A DNA stretch of 57,687 nt from Planctomycetaceae bacterium (lineage in GTDB: Bacteria; Planctomycetota; Planctomycetia; Planctomycetales; Planctomycetaceae), in contig JAGQPW010000015.1 in the NCBI GenBank assembly GCA_020426515.1, positions 1-57,687 of the forward strand, given 5' to 3'. Positions 25,240-35,146 of this stretch are shown here, piece after piece. Position numbers and translations under genes: made by a program. The notes below the pieces were generated by a model. That model had not been told where the DNA came from, ran no database searches, and worked only from the letters and a program-made list of their open reading frames with translations. How positions within the stretch are numbered: the stretch's first letter is position 1; each line of letters opens with the position of its first letter.

Positions 25240-26316
25240 ATGCGTACGTTGTGGACTGTGTTTCTGCTGTTCTGGGGGCAACTGGCACTTGCTCAGGTGC
25301 ATTCCACTCCGTTTCGCAATCTGGACCGCAACGGCGACGGCGTGCTCACCGTCGAGGAACTGCCCGTTGGGGTGCGTCCCAACTTTGGACGCATTGACCG
25401 GGATGGCGATGGCAAAATCTCCCCTCAGGAAGACACGGCCTTCCGCAATCGTCGTGGGGCGCGAACTCCATCGGCTGGTCCCACGCTGCCTGAAGGCGTC
25501 CGAGTTCTTAACGATGTGGCGTATCTCGAAAACGGACACGAACGGCAGGTGCTGGACCTGTATTTGCCCAAATCAACCGGACAGGTTCGACCGGTGGTCA
25601 TCTGGGTTCACGGCGGCGGCTGGCAGACTGGCGACAAATCAGGCGGCCCGTGGCGACCATTGCTGGAACAAGGGTTTGCCGTGGCCAGCATTAACTACCG
25701 GCTCAGCCAACACTCGATTTTCCCAGCCCAAATCAACGACTGCAAAGCAGCCGTGCGCTGGCTGCGGGATCATGCAGCGGAATACGAACTCGATCCACAA
25801 TGTTTTGGAGTCTGGGGATCATCCGCAGGAGGCCATCTCGTGGCATTGCTTGGAACATCCGGAGACGTCGCAGATCTCGAAGGAGCCGAGTCGAAGACAA
25901 GCAGTCGAGTCCAGGCCGTGTGTGATTGGTTTGGCCCGACCGATTTCCTGAAAATGAACGAGCACGGCGGCCCCAATGGCCGCATTGACCACGATGCACC
26001 CAACTCGCCTGAAGCCAGACTGATTGGCGGAGCGGTGCAATCGCATCAGGAGGCCGCTCGTCGAGCCAGTCCACTGACTTACGTGACCGCAGATGATCCT
26101 CCGTTCCTGATTGTCCACGGCGACCAGGACCCAGTCGTTGGCATGCAGCAAAGCCTTCTGCTGCACAAAGCGCTCACCGCTGCCAAGGTTCCCTCGACGC
26201 TGACGATCGTTCCTGGTGCCGGACACGGGCAATTCCGCGATCCCAAAATTGCCGAAAGCTGCATCGAATTCTTTGAGCGGGTCCTGAAGAATCCACCACC
26301 GAAGCCGGCCAACTAA
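25240..26316 (+). CDS. exported EF-hand/alpha-beta hydrolase fusion (esterase, HGGG type)
   Basis: A 358-residue protein. Signal peptide residues 1-18 (FLLFWGQLALAQ). Residues about 25-65 hold two EF-hand loops, DRNGDGVLTVEE and DRDGDGKISPQE. The rest is an alpha/beta hydrolase of the hormone-sensitive-lipase/BD-FAE type: HGGGW (oxyanion), GSSAGG (Ser nucleophile), HGDQDPVVG (Asp) and GAGHG (His). This fusion is common in planctomycetes and probably acts on acetylated or feruloylated polysaccharides. The ATG at 25240 has a GAGGAG Shine-Dalgarno. It overlaps the convergent sulfatase gene by four bases, so the two stop codons share bases (CTAA). Confidence 0.9.
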   Translation: MRTLWTVFLLFWGQLALAQVHSTPFRNLDRNGDGVLTVEELPVGVRPNFGRIDRDGDGKISPQEDTAFRNRRGARTPSAGPTLPEGVRVLNDVAYLENGHERQVLDLYLPKSTGQVRPVVIWVHGGGWQTGDKSGGPWRPLLEQGFAVASINYRLSQHSIFPAQINDCKAAVRWLRDHAAEYELDPQCFGVWGSSAGGHLVALLGTSGDVADLEGAESKTSSRVQAVCDWFGPTDFLKMNEHGGPNGRIDHDAPNSPEARLIGGAVQSHQEAARRASPLTYVTADDPPFLIVHGDQDPVVGMQQSLLLHKALTAAKVPSTLTIVPGAGHGQFRDPKIAESCIEFFERVLKNPPPKPAN

Positions 26317-27731
26317 AACGGTCCCAGTCGAGTCGGCAGTGGATCGAGAGTAAACATGCTGCGATCGAACAGGCGTTTCATCAGATTCAGTTTCGTCATC
26401 TGATGGCTTGAGTCGTTCCACAGATTCGCAAACTCGTCGGGATCATTGACCAGATCGTACAACTCCCCGTCATCCGTTCCGTGGTAGACGACCAGTTTGT
26501 GAGTCGCTGTGCGCAGCATCGACCCGTAGCTGCGGTGATGCGTCCACGAGTTGGTGTACTCGCAGTACACATCAGGCCGGAATTCATCTGGCGCTGCGGC
26601 ATCGCATAACAGCGAGCGGAACGAGCGTCCCTGAATCTGCGGTTCAATCTCCAGCTCGCAGCAGTCCAGCAGTGTTGGAGCAAGGTCAGTCAGTTCGACG
26701 AACGCCTCACGGTGGGTCGATTGCAGGAAGTGCCCCGGCCACGACATCACGAGCGGCACATGCACGGCCTCGTCATAGAAGTGAGGCCCTTTCAAATACA
26801 GACCATGATCCCCCAGCATCTCGCCGTGGTCGGACATGAAAATCACAATTGTGTTCTCCAGTTGCCCGGTTTCGCGGAGCGTGTCGACCATGCGCCCGAC
26901 CTGATCGTCAATATGTTCGATCATCGCGTAGTACGCTGCGGTGATCTGTTGCGACTCCCGAGGCGTGATCTCGGCGACGTGCATTCCGCCGGGCTGATTG
27001 TGCGCCCATTCGTGGTCGAGCTTTTGGTAGCGAGGCTTGTCGTCCAATTCGCCATCCCGCCATTTGGGCAGCGGCATCTCTTCGGGGCGATAACGGGCGA
27101 GGTACTCCGCGGGGGGATCAAAGGGATGATGCGGAGCGAACATGTTGACGGAGAACAGCCACGGTTGCGCTGACGTCTGTTGCTTACGCATGAACTCAAT
27201 CGCCATCTCTGCGCACCAGGTTGTCTGGTGGTACTTCGTTGGAATTCCCTCTTTCACGTGGCCCTGTTGCGGCCCTTGGTAGAGTTCCTCCCACGTCACC
27301 CCCTGTTTCGCGAGCCACTGCGTATAGGCATTTTCGGGCCAGTCCGGCTGGGGATGATGGGACCAGTGAAAGACCTCGTAGCCATCATCAATTCGCTGTT
27401 CGACCCGGCCGTTGGCACAGGACGCCAGGTGCAACTTTCCTGAGAGACCGCAACGGTAGCCATGATCGGCCAGAATGCGTGGCAGCAATCGTTCGTCGGC
27501 GGGAATTTGCTGCCCGTTCTGTCGACAACGTGTCGTCCGTGGATAACGGCCCGTCAAGAACGATGCCCGACTCGGCGTGCAGACGGGACTCTGGCAATAC
27601 GCCTGCGTAAACGCCACCCCCTGCTCCGCCAGTTGATCGATGTGTGGCGTCCGAATCTGTGTGTTCCCCAGTGCAGAGATGGTGTTGAACCTCTGCTGGT
27701 CGGTACAGATCCAGAGAATGTTGGGGGGCAT
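26313..27731 (-). CDS. type I sulfatase (formylglycine-dependent), cytoplasmic form
   Basis: A 472-residue sulfatase. The modification motif CTPSRASFLTG has Cys51, which a formylglycine-generating enzyme converts to the catalytic residue; Asp11 and Gln12 of WICTDQQR belong to the metal site, and SDHGEMLGDHG, H-Y at the C-terminal side and FAPHHPF fit as well. It hydrolyses sulfate esters, probably on polysaccharides. Unlike most planctomycete sulfatases it has no signal peptide: the protein opens MPPNILWICTDQQR. Either it works inside the cell or the start lies elsewhere; the frame has no longer start. It shares its end with the convergent esterase. Confidence 0.92.
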   Translation of the reverse strand: MPPNILWICTDQQRFNTISALGNTQIRTPHIDQLAEQGVAFTQAYCQSPVCTPSRASFLTGRYPRTTRCRQNGQQIPADERLLPRILADHGYRCGLSGKLHLASCANGRVEQRIDDGYEVFHWSHHPQPDWPENAYTQWLAKQGVTWEELYQGPQQGHVKEGIPTKYHQTTWCAEMAIEFMRKQQTSAQPWLFSVNMFAPHHPFDPPAEYLARYRPEEMPLPKWRDGELDDKPRYQKLDHEWAHNQPGGMHVAEITPRESQQITAAYYAMIEHIDDQVGRMVDTLRETGQLENTIVIFMSDHGEMLGDHGLYLKGPHFYDEAVHVPLVMSWPGHFLQSTHREAFVELTDLAPTLLDCCELEIEPQIQGRSFRSLLCDAAAPDEFRPDVYCEYTNSWTHHRSYGSMLRTATHKLVVYHGTDDGELYDLVNDPDEFANLWNDSSHQMTKLNLMKRLFDRSMFTLDPLPTRLGPF

Positions 27732-27828
27732 TGGCTCACAGACCGGTTGGAGCGACGTTCAATCCAGATGGTCGCATTATGTGGAGCAATCGCCAGTCGC
27801 GACAAGCTGCTCCATTCGAATCATCGAA

Positions 27829-28542
27829 TCATCGACTCTTCGCCAGCATCGCAGCCAGAGAGTGCTCCAGTTCCTGTTGATGCTGTTTCCAGATGTTGTC
27901 TTCCGCCAGCGGCCACGCCTGCGTGACTTCCAGCTCGATACCGCGGTAAGACTCGGGCCGAAACAGCTTTCGCAGCGCCGTTGTCAGCCCATCATCGGTT
28001 CCGCGATAGGGATAGTTGCGACGAACACGCCAGCCGGGATGCGTCTCACGAAGCTGACGCTGCCATTCCTGACAGAACCTGGCTTCGGGAGTTCGCGACG
28101 GGTCAAACAACAGTCCTAGTTCCGCCGTCCGCGTCTTGCCGTTAAGCACGGGCGTAAACGAGTGAATGGAGAGGTGCAGGACCTCTTGCCCGTCCGACAC
28201 AAGATCGCGAATCGTATCACGAACCTGATCCCGATACGGCGTATAGTACTTCGCAAGAATCTTCTGCCGCTCCTCCTCGGACACTGAGTCCATGAACTCA
28301 GAGAACAGCCTGGGGTGGTGCGGCGAGCGGTTCAGTTCCACAACCAGCCGGCTGGTTGTGGATGAAATCAAGGGAGCCTTAAAGTGTCTGGCCAGTTTTC
28401 TGGCCAGTTCCAGTGCTCCGGGGTCCCAGCCTCGGTGAGACTGCAACACTTCTTGCGCATGGGCGAACAGTGTGCGGTACGCGGATGGAATCTGATTGCC
28501 ACCATGTTCACAGGTGACAAGGAGAGTCAACGGCGCGGGCAT
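27829..28542 (-). CDS. N-formylglutamate amidohydrolase family protein
   Basis: A 237-residue FGase-type protein: LLVTCEHGGNQIPSAY at the start (family metal-binding His/Glu), then RLVVELNRSPHHPRLFS, HLSIHSFTP and RGIELEVTQAW. HutG-type members hydrolyse N-formylglutamate, but this subgroup is poorly known and likely acts on another acylated amino acid or peptide. The frame opens at 28641, overlapping the GCS2 gene; the ATG at 28542, 20 bases after that gene's stop, is more likely. It is the last gene of the four-gene run protease, ATP-grasp, GCS2, FGase, which supports a pathway role. Confidence 0.85.
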   Translation of the reverse strand: MPAPLTLLVTCEHGGNQIPSAYRTLFAHAQEVLQSHRGWDPGALELARKLARHFKAPLISSTTSRLVVELNRSPHHPRLFSEFMDSVSEEERQKILAKYYTPYRDQVRDTIRDLVSDGQEVLHLSIHSFTPVLNGKTRTAELGLLFDPSRTPEARFCQEWQRQLRETHPGWRVRRNYPYRGTDDGLTTALRKLFRPESYRGIELEVTQAWPLAEDNIWKQHQQELEHSLAAMLAKSR

Positions 28543-28561
28543 GGGCGTTCCGTTCCGTTTC

Positions 28562-29779
28562 TCAAACACCAAACTGTCGGTTCGCAGCGAGGCAGTCACA
28601 CAGTTCCGCATACACCGGGAAGAGTCCGTTGGGGACATCATCGCCCACGGCCTTCAGCAGTCGGCGGGCGAGCGGTCCCTGTGTCGTCAACACCTTCAGC
28701 GGACCGGCCCACACGGTCTCATCAAGCCGAAGTTCCCGTACCAGATGCTGACAGAGCTCCTGCGCGGAGCATCTCTTTTCAGCTATGCCCCATTGCCGCA
28801 AGTAATCGGCGTTTGCAATAACGGTTTGTTCTCCATCGCGGGCTACGTCGAACAGCATTGAAGACAGCTGCGCGGTGTCAATCTGAGACTGCTCATCCCA
28901 GCCAGTCCACTGTTCGTTGACGAGTGCCTGCAATGTCGCGACCTCGAACGCGACGATCGCCAGATCTGCCGTCGGGCATTCCTGTGCATCGACTACTCGA
29001 ATTTCGATGGCTCCGCGATCGAACCGGGCAATGGCTCCTCGTGAATTCAGGAAAGGCTGCTGCAGGATGCCATCGGGATCGTGCGGAGCAATGTCTCGAT
29101 ACAGCCGCTGAAAGATCTGCGACTCATACTCGGCATGCGAATAAACCGGTTCGGGAATGACCTCGCCGGTTAGTGAAGGGATGATGCGGGAGTTTCCGCG
29201 ATAGACCTGCAAACGATAATCGAGCATGCCTGCGTTTCGGCCGTCGGCGAACGGGCTGCTGGCGGCGAGTGCGGGGAGCAACGGCAGCAGCAAACGGATG
29301 GCCGCATGCAGCCGGGCGAATTCGAGATCCCCCTGAAACGGCAGGTTCAGGTGCACGCTTTGCAGGTTGGCCCAGCCATGCCCCTGACAATTGAAGATGC
29401 GGTTGTAGGCTTCGTATACCGCGTTGTATTCGTGAGGCCACAACTGCAATTCACGATGCGGGTCCATCCACGGGTGCATGGCCGTCGGCATCAGCCGGGC
29501 ATCCCACGCGGCCAGTTCGGTATTCGCTCGCTGAACCTGTTCCGAGAACAACTGTGGCAGCCGGGTCAAATCGGTTGCGGGACCGTTGGTTTTGAGTTCC
29601 AGCACATGCAGAGCCAGTTCATTCGACCAGGCGATGTCCCCCAGTTCGATCTCAGACACAATTTCCCCTGCGACCGCTCCCAGCAGCCGATCGGTTGTCG
29701 GGCTGACATTGAGCGATTTCGCATCGACGATCATGTACTCGATCTCGACTCCGAACGCGGAAAACAGTGGGAAGGACAT
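28562..29779 (-). CDS. GCS2-family glutamate-cysteine-ligase-like amidoligase
   Basis: A 405-residue carboxylate-amine ligase. It opens FGVEIEYMIVDAKS, the GCS2 (YbdK-like) metal-binding EIE motif, then has LHVLELKTNG, HGWANLQSVHLNLPF and IEIRVVDAQECPTADLAIVAFEVATL. It should activate a carboxylate, probably glutamate's, with ATP and couple it to an amine or amino acid. Frame opens at 29857; ATG at 29779 begins just before the conserved core. Flanked by the ATP-grasp ligase (86 bases upstream) and the FGase (19 bases downstream), all on one strand. The true substrate is unknown; cysteine is possible but not implied. Confidence 0.88.
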   Translation of the reverse strand: MSFPLFSAFGVEIEYMIVDAKSLNVSPTTDRLLGAVAGEIVSEIELGDIAWSNELALHVLELKTNGPATDLTRLPQLFSEQVQRANTELAAWDARLMPTAMHPWMDPHRELQLWPHEYNAVYEAYNRIFNCQGHGWANLQSVHLNLPFQGDLEFARLHAAIRLLLPLLPALAASSPFADGRNAGMLDYRLQVYRGNSRIIPSLTGEVIPEPVYSHAEYESQIFQRLYRDIAPHDPDGILQQPFLNSRGAIARFDRGAIEIRVVDAQECPTADLAIVAFEVATLQALVNEQWTGWDEQSQIDTAQLSSMLFDVARDGEQTVIANADYLRQWGIAEKRCSAQELCQHLVRELRLDETVWAGPLKVLTTQGPLARRLLKAVGDDVPNGLFPVYAELCDCLAANRQFGV

Positions 29780-29865
29780 GGATCGTAGACTCTGGATTCG
29801 ACAATTGGTGACTGAGCAACATTTGTGGGGGCCGGGACGACTTCGGATGAAGTTCAACCCGACTG

Positions 29866-31332
<1,467 letters not shown>

Positions 31333-31384
31333 GGTTGAGAGAAAACCAGATTCGCCGGTAATCGCTGCCGGTAGCGACGCGGGC

Positions 31385-32155
31385 CTACCGCGTCTGAAAA
31401 AGCTGCGTGTTTCGTTCTTGCCGCGGTTCAATCATCAAGAGGTTCGCGTCATACGTCAGGACCCCCAGCAGGATGGCGCAGACAAGCCGGTCGAGTCCCA
31501 CGTGGTAGTGATGCTCAACTCCCAGGGGATTCTTCAGGTAAGGGTCGGCCACTTCGACGGTCCGCTCCTCCGGATCATAACCGCACAGCACCACAAAGTG
31601 TCCCTGTGGATCGCCTTGAATGTCATCATCCACGTTGTGGGGACCGTATTCCCGGGGATGCTGATACAGATACGTGGAGCTGAGCCCCGTCAGGATCGGG
31701 ACTTCGCGACGCAATTGATCGCGAATGAGCCGGGCGTTCAGATCCCTCATGCGGATCACGCCCCCCATTTCGAGGAACTCAATGTACGCCGCGCAGGCCA
31801 TCTGGATCTTCTCGCGATGCTTCACCGCCATTTCGGCTCGCAACTTGTCGATCAGCGGAACAACAGCATCCCCAACATGGTGTCCCGAGGATTGGCCTCG
31901 ATTGGTCTGAAACCAGGTCGGGTCGAAGACTTTTAAGTCGTAGGTGTACAGCGTCGCCTGATATCCGTGACGCAGGGCATGCGATCCCAGCAGGACGGCC
32001 AGAGTCCCGCCGTTCTGGAGCTTGGGAGTCTCCCGAATGACGTCGTCCAGTGAGTATTCGTGGCCGAAAAAGCGATACACGGCATGCAGGCACGTGGGCC
32101 CGCAAGTCGAATCGTCAGGTTGGGGCAGGATGTCCAGCCGCAGACGCTCAGCCAT
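31385..32155 (-). CDS. C39/papain-like cysteine protease, single domain
   Basis: A 256-residue protein with a C39-type active site: Gln12 (oxyanion), Cys18 in DDSTCGPTC, His186 in GDPQGHFVVLCGYD and Asp204 in VADPY. The central part (LAVLLGSHALRHGYQATLYTYDL) is also normal. It has no transporter domain, no signal and no acetyltransferase domain. Related proteases in ATP-grasp gene clusters are often fused to GNAT acetyltransferases; here the protease stands alone. The frame extends to 32200; the ATG at 32155 (MAERLRLDILPQPDD) is the better start. It opens the four-gene run and would process or release the product of the ligases. Confidence 0.87.
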   Translation of the reverse strand: MAERLRLDILPQPDDSTCGPTCLHAVYRFFGHEYSLDDVIRETPKLQNGGTLAVLLGSHALRHGYQATLYTYDLKVFDPTWFQTNRGQSSGHHVGDAVVPLIDKLRAEMAVKHREKIQMACAAYIEFLEMGGVIRMRDLNARLIRDQLRREVPILTGLSSTYLYQHPREYGPHNVDDDIQGDPQGHFVVLCGYDPEERTVEVADPYLKNPLGVEHHYHVGLDRLVCAILLGVLTYDANLLMIEPRQERNTQLFQTR

Positions 32156-32382
32156 TAGATTCAGCCGGAAAGTGTCACTTCCCGCCTTCAATTCCATCAA
32201 CCCGGCATGCCACCTTGCCGCCCCGGCAGTTGATTTCTCGGCAGCGGCACTTGCGTTCCGCCCCCAAACGAGTGGGAATTTAACAATGGTCTGGGCAAGA
32301 TGCGAATAGGGAAACGACAGATTCTCATGTTGGGTGAAGCCAGTGGTCCTGGACCGGCAGAATTACGAACAGGCTCCTTCCT

Positions 32383-32391
32383 CCCCCCCCC
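32383..32391 (+). repeat. C9 homopolymer tract upstream of exoD
   Basis: Nine consecutive C residues, 43 bases before the ExoD start. A second C9 tract after CCT is found at 39034-39042. Such tracts are slippage-prone and could affect promoter spacing. Confidence 0.7.
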
Positions 32392-32433
32392 TTCGATTGA
32401 CCAGCAGCGGCCTGCACCTGAATATCAGGCGTC

Positions 32434-33045
32434 ATGAACGATTCCAGCACAAGCGAAGATCAGTCCGACGATGGCGAACTGACCGAACTGCTCAATCGCG
32501 TTGAGCGGGAAGCGGACGGGGATCGGGAAACGATCGGCGAAGTGCTGGATGCCATTTCCAACCGGGGATTTGGCCCCCTGCTGCTGGTTCCTGCTCTGCT
32601 GGCAATTTCTCCGCTGGGAGCAATTCCCGGAATGTCGGTCATCACCGGGACAGTCATTTTCGTGATCTCCTTGCAGATGTTGTTCCGGAATGATCATCCC
32701 TGGATTCCGCGGAGGCTGGAGCAAGTTTCAATCTCACACGACTCTCTGGTCGCCCGCATTCGTCAAGGGCGACCGTGGTTGCGTTGGATCGAGTACTTCT
32801 TTGCTCGGCGACTGGAATTCCTGACCACCGGACCGATGCACTACGTGCTGGCCGTCTCCATGATGCTGCTTGCTCTCTCCATGTTTCCACTGGCACTGGT
32901 TCCCTTTGGGGTCTTTGTTCCCGGCCTGGCCATTGCCATTCTGGCCGCAGGCCTGACGATTCATGATGGAGTTCTTGTGCTGGCGGGGCTGGGGACGGGA
33001 GCAACCGCAGTCATCGCTGCGATTGCGTGGTGGACCTGGGGCTAG
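32434..33045 (+). CDS. ExoD family membrane protein
   Basis: A 203-residue protein with an acidic N-terminus and then GFGPLLLVPALLAISPLGAIPGMSVITG, the ExoD hallmark, plus hydrophobic segments LVLAGLGTGATAVIAAIAWW and the Ala/Leu-rich stretches before it. ExoD was found in rhizobia as needed for exopolysaccharide production and alkali tolerance; its biochemical role is unknown. The ATG at 32434 fits; the C9 tract at 32383-32391 lies upstream. It is divergent from the protease gene of the ligase cluster. Confidence 0.88.
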   Translation: MNDSSTSEDQSDDGELTELLNRVEREADGDRETIGEVLDAISNRGFGPLLLVPALLAISPLGAIPGMSVITGTVIFVISLQMLFRNDHPWIPRRLEQVSISHDSLVARIRQGRPWLRWIEYFFARRLEFLTTGPMHYVLAVSMMLLALSMFPLALVPFGVFVPGLAIAILAAGLTIHDGVLVLAGLGTGATAVIAAIAWWTWG

Positions 33046-33229
33046 TCGGGCGTTCAGGTCGCCTGAATTCCGCCAGAATTTGGACGGGAACTTCGAAACC
33101 AAAATCTTTTCCGAGGGTTGTAAGTAGTAAGTCGTCGAGACGGGTTTCTTTCTCTTTCCCCAGGAAGAGTGCCCTCACGACTTCGTCCCGTCTGATATCA
33201 CAGTTCACTCTCCAGCGAGAGGCTTCCCC

Positions 33230-35041
33230 ATGTGGCGTGTACTTGCAGTCTCCGTCTTCGGCCTGAGTTTAGTCTGCAATTCGGCAGCATTGACTGCGGC
33301 CGGTCCCTCGGAGCAGCAGACGGCATCGGAAGTGGACCGTCTTATTCTGGAAGCCCTGGCCGAACATGGTCAGCAGCCCTCCCCGATCACTTCTGATGAA
33401 GATTTCCTGCGTCGGGTCAGCCTGGATCTGGCCGGAGATATCCCTTCGCCGGAAGAAGTCACGCTGTTCGGATTGAATCCCGATCCGGCCAAGCGGGCCA
33501 AAGTGATCAACCAGCTGTTGGCCTCGGATGCATATGCCGAAATCTGGGCCAGTTACTGGAAGGACGTCGTCCTGCTGCGGGCCACCGAACAGCGTGCCCG
33601 GCTGGGACAGCGAGCCTTTGAAGGCTGGTTGACTGAGCAGTTTCGGAATAACCGCTCCTGGGCCGACATCACTCGCGAACTGATTACGGCCACCGGTTCC
33701 GTTCAGGAAGATGGCCAGACCGGCCTCATGTTTGCCCACACCGGCGATCCACAGGAACTGACGGCAGAAATCAGCCGCATCTTCCTGGGCATTCAAATGA
33801 GCTGTGCCAACTGCCACGATCATCCAACCGACAAGTGGAAGCGGGAGCAGTTTCATCAGCTGGCCGCCTATCTTCCGCGTGTGTCGGTCCGTCGCGAAGA
33901 TCCGCAGGATCCTCGCTCGTTCATGATCGCATCCAATAATCAGGATCGAACCCGCGGTCAGGCTGCCGACCCGGATCGGATCTTCCAGTTCATGGATCGC
34001 AATCGCGATGGCAAACTTTCCAAGGCCGAAGCCCAGGGACCGCTGGCCCAGCGGTTCGACCAGATCGTCGAGCGAACTGATGCAAATAAGGACGGAATGA
34101 TCTCACTGGAAGAGTTCAAGTCTGTACAGCCTCCTGCGAATCAGCCGGGACGGGGATCGGCGGAATACTACATGCCCGATCTGAACGACCCCGCCTCGAA
34201 GGGGACCCTGATGCAGCCTGTCTTTTTCATCAGCGAGGTTCGTGGTCCCCGGCTCAAGAGTGGGGCGGATGATCTGGAGCGGCGAAATGCTCTGGCGACC
34301 TACATCACCGCCAAAACAAATCCCTGGTTCGCCCGTGCCTTCGTGAATCGCATCTGGAGCGAAATGCTGGGAGAAGGGTTCTACATGCCGATTGACGACA
34401 TGGGGCCTGAACGCTCTGCCCAGATGGAAAACGTCCTCGACGTCCTCGCTCACGGATTTGCTGCCACCGACTACAACATTCAATGGCTGTTCCGCACCAT
34501 TGCTCTCACGCAGGCTTATCAGCGGGAGATTCGTGCGGTGGACGTGACTGCCGAACACTCTGCGTTCGCCGCTGCGGCTCCAACTCGATTGCGATCGGAT
34601 CAGATCTATCATGCGATGCAGGAAGTGTTGGGAGTCTCCGCCACAACTCCAGGACGCTTTGGCGGTGGTATGATGGCTGCCCGCCTGGGAGGCGATCCCG
34701 CCCGGGCCGCCTTTAGTGAGCTGTTTGGCTTTGATCCTTCGACGCCGCAGGAAGACTTGCTCGGCAACGTGCCGCAGGCCTTGTTCATGATGAATTCGCC
34801 GCAGCTCAACAATGCCCTGAGTTCCCGGGGCGGTACGCGGCTGTCGCGCATTCTGCAAAAGTATTCCGATGATCAGGACGCCGTGAACGAGTTGTACCTG
34901 CTCGTGTTGTCCCGCGAACCCACCGACAAGGAACTCCAGCTGTGCCAGACGTACATCAAGGAGTCCAGTACTCGCGGTGAAGCCTTTGAAGACCTGATGT
35001 GGAGCCTGCTGAATTCCACCGAGTTTCTCAGCAAACGGTAA
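33230..35041 (+). CDS. DUF1549/DUF1553 exported protein with EF-hand insertion
   Basis: A 603-residue protein. Residues 1-24 are a signal peptide. Residues about 30-220 are DUF1549: DEDFLRRVSLDLAGDIPSPEEV, then CANCHDHP, a CxxCH motif like a heme c site. A 120-residue insertion (about 235-310) carries two EF-hand loops, DRNRDGKLSKAE and DANKDGMISLEE. DUF1553 follows (about 340-600): NPWFARAFVNRIWSEMLGEGFYMPIDDMGP and RLRSDQIYHAMQEVLG. The family is hugely expanded in planctomycetes and is usually followed by a DUF1501 gene, as here (start 106 bases after the stop). Redox or polysaccharide-related function is suspected but unproven. Confidence 0.92.
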   Translation: MWRVLAVSVFGLSLVCNSAALTAAGPSEQQTASEVDRLILEALAEHGQQPSPITSDEDFLRRVSLDLAGDIPSPEEVTLFGLNPDPAKRAKVINQLLASDAYAEIWASYWKDVVLLRATEQRARLGQRAFEGWLTEQFRNNRSWADITRELITATGSVQEDGQTGLMFAHTGDPQELTAEISRIFLGIQMSCANCHDHPTDKWKREQFHQLAAYLPRVSVRREDPQDPRSFMIASNNQDRTRGQAADPDRIFQFMDRNRDGKLSKAEAQGPLAQRFDQIVERTDANKDGMISLEEFKSVQPPANQPGRGSAEYYMPDLNDPASKGTLMQPVFFISEVRGPRLKSGADDLERRNALATYITAKTNPWFARAFVNRIWSEMLGEGFYMPIDDMGPERSAQMENVLDVLAHGFAATDYNIQWLFRTIALTQAYQREIRAVDVTAEHSAFAAAAPTRLRSDQIYHAMQEVLGVSATTPGRFGGGMMAARLGGDPARAAFSELFGFDPSTPQEDLLGNVPQALFMMNSPQLNNALSSRGGTRLSRILQKYSDDQDAVNELYLLVLSREPTDKELQLCQTYIKESSTRGEAFEDLMWSLLNSTEFLSKR

Positions 35042-35146
35042 ATGCTCGGCAATCGCAACGAGTCACGGCTGGCGAGCGGGTCCTCGTCAGCCCCCCGAAC
35101 ATACCGCTTGACCAACACCATCACGTACATAACCGGAAACACCATC

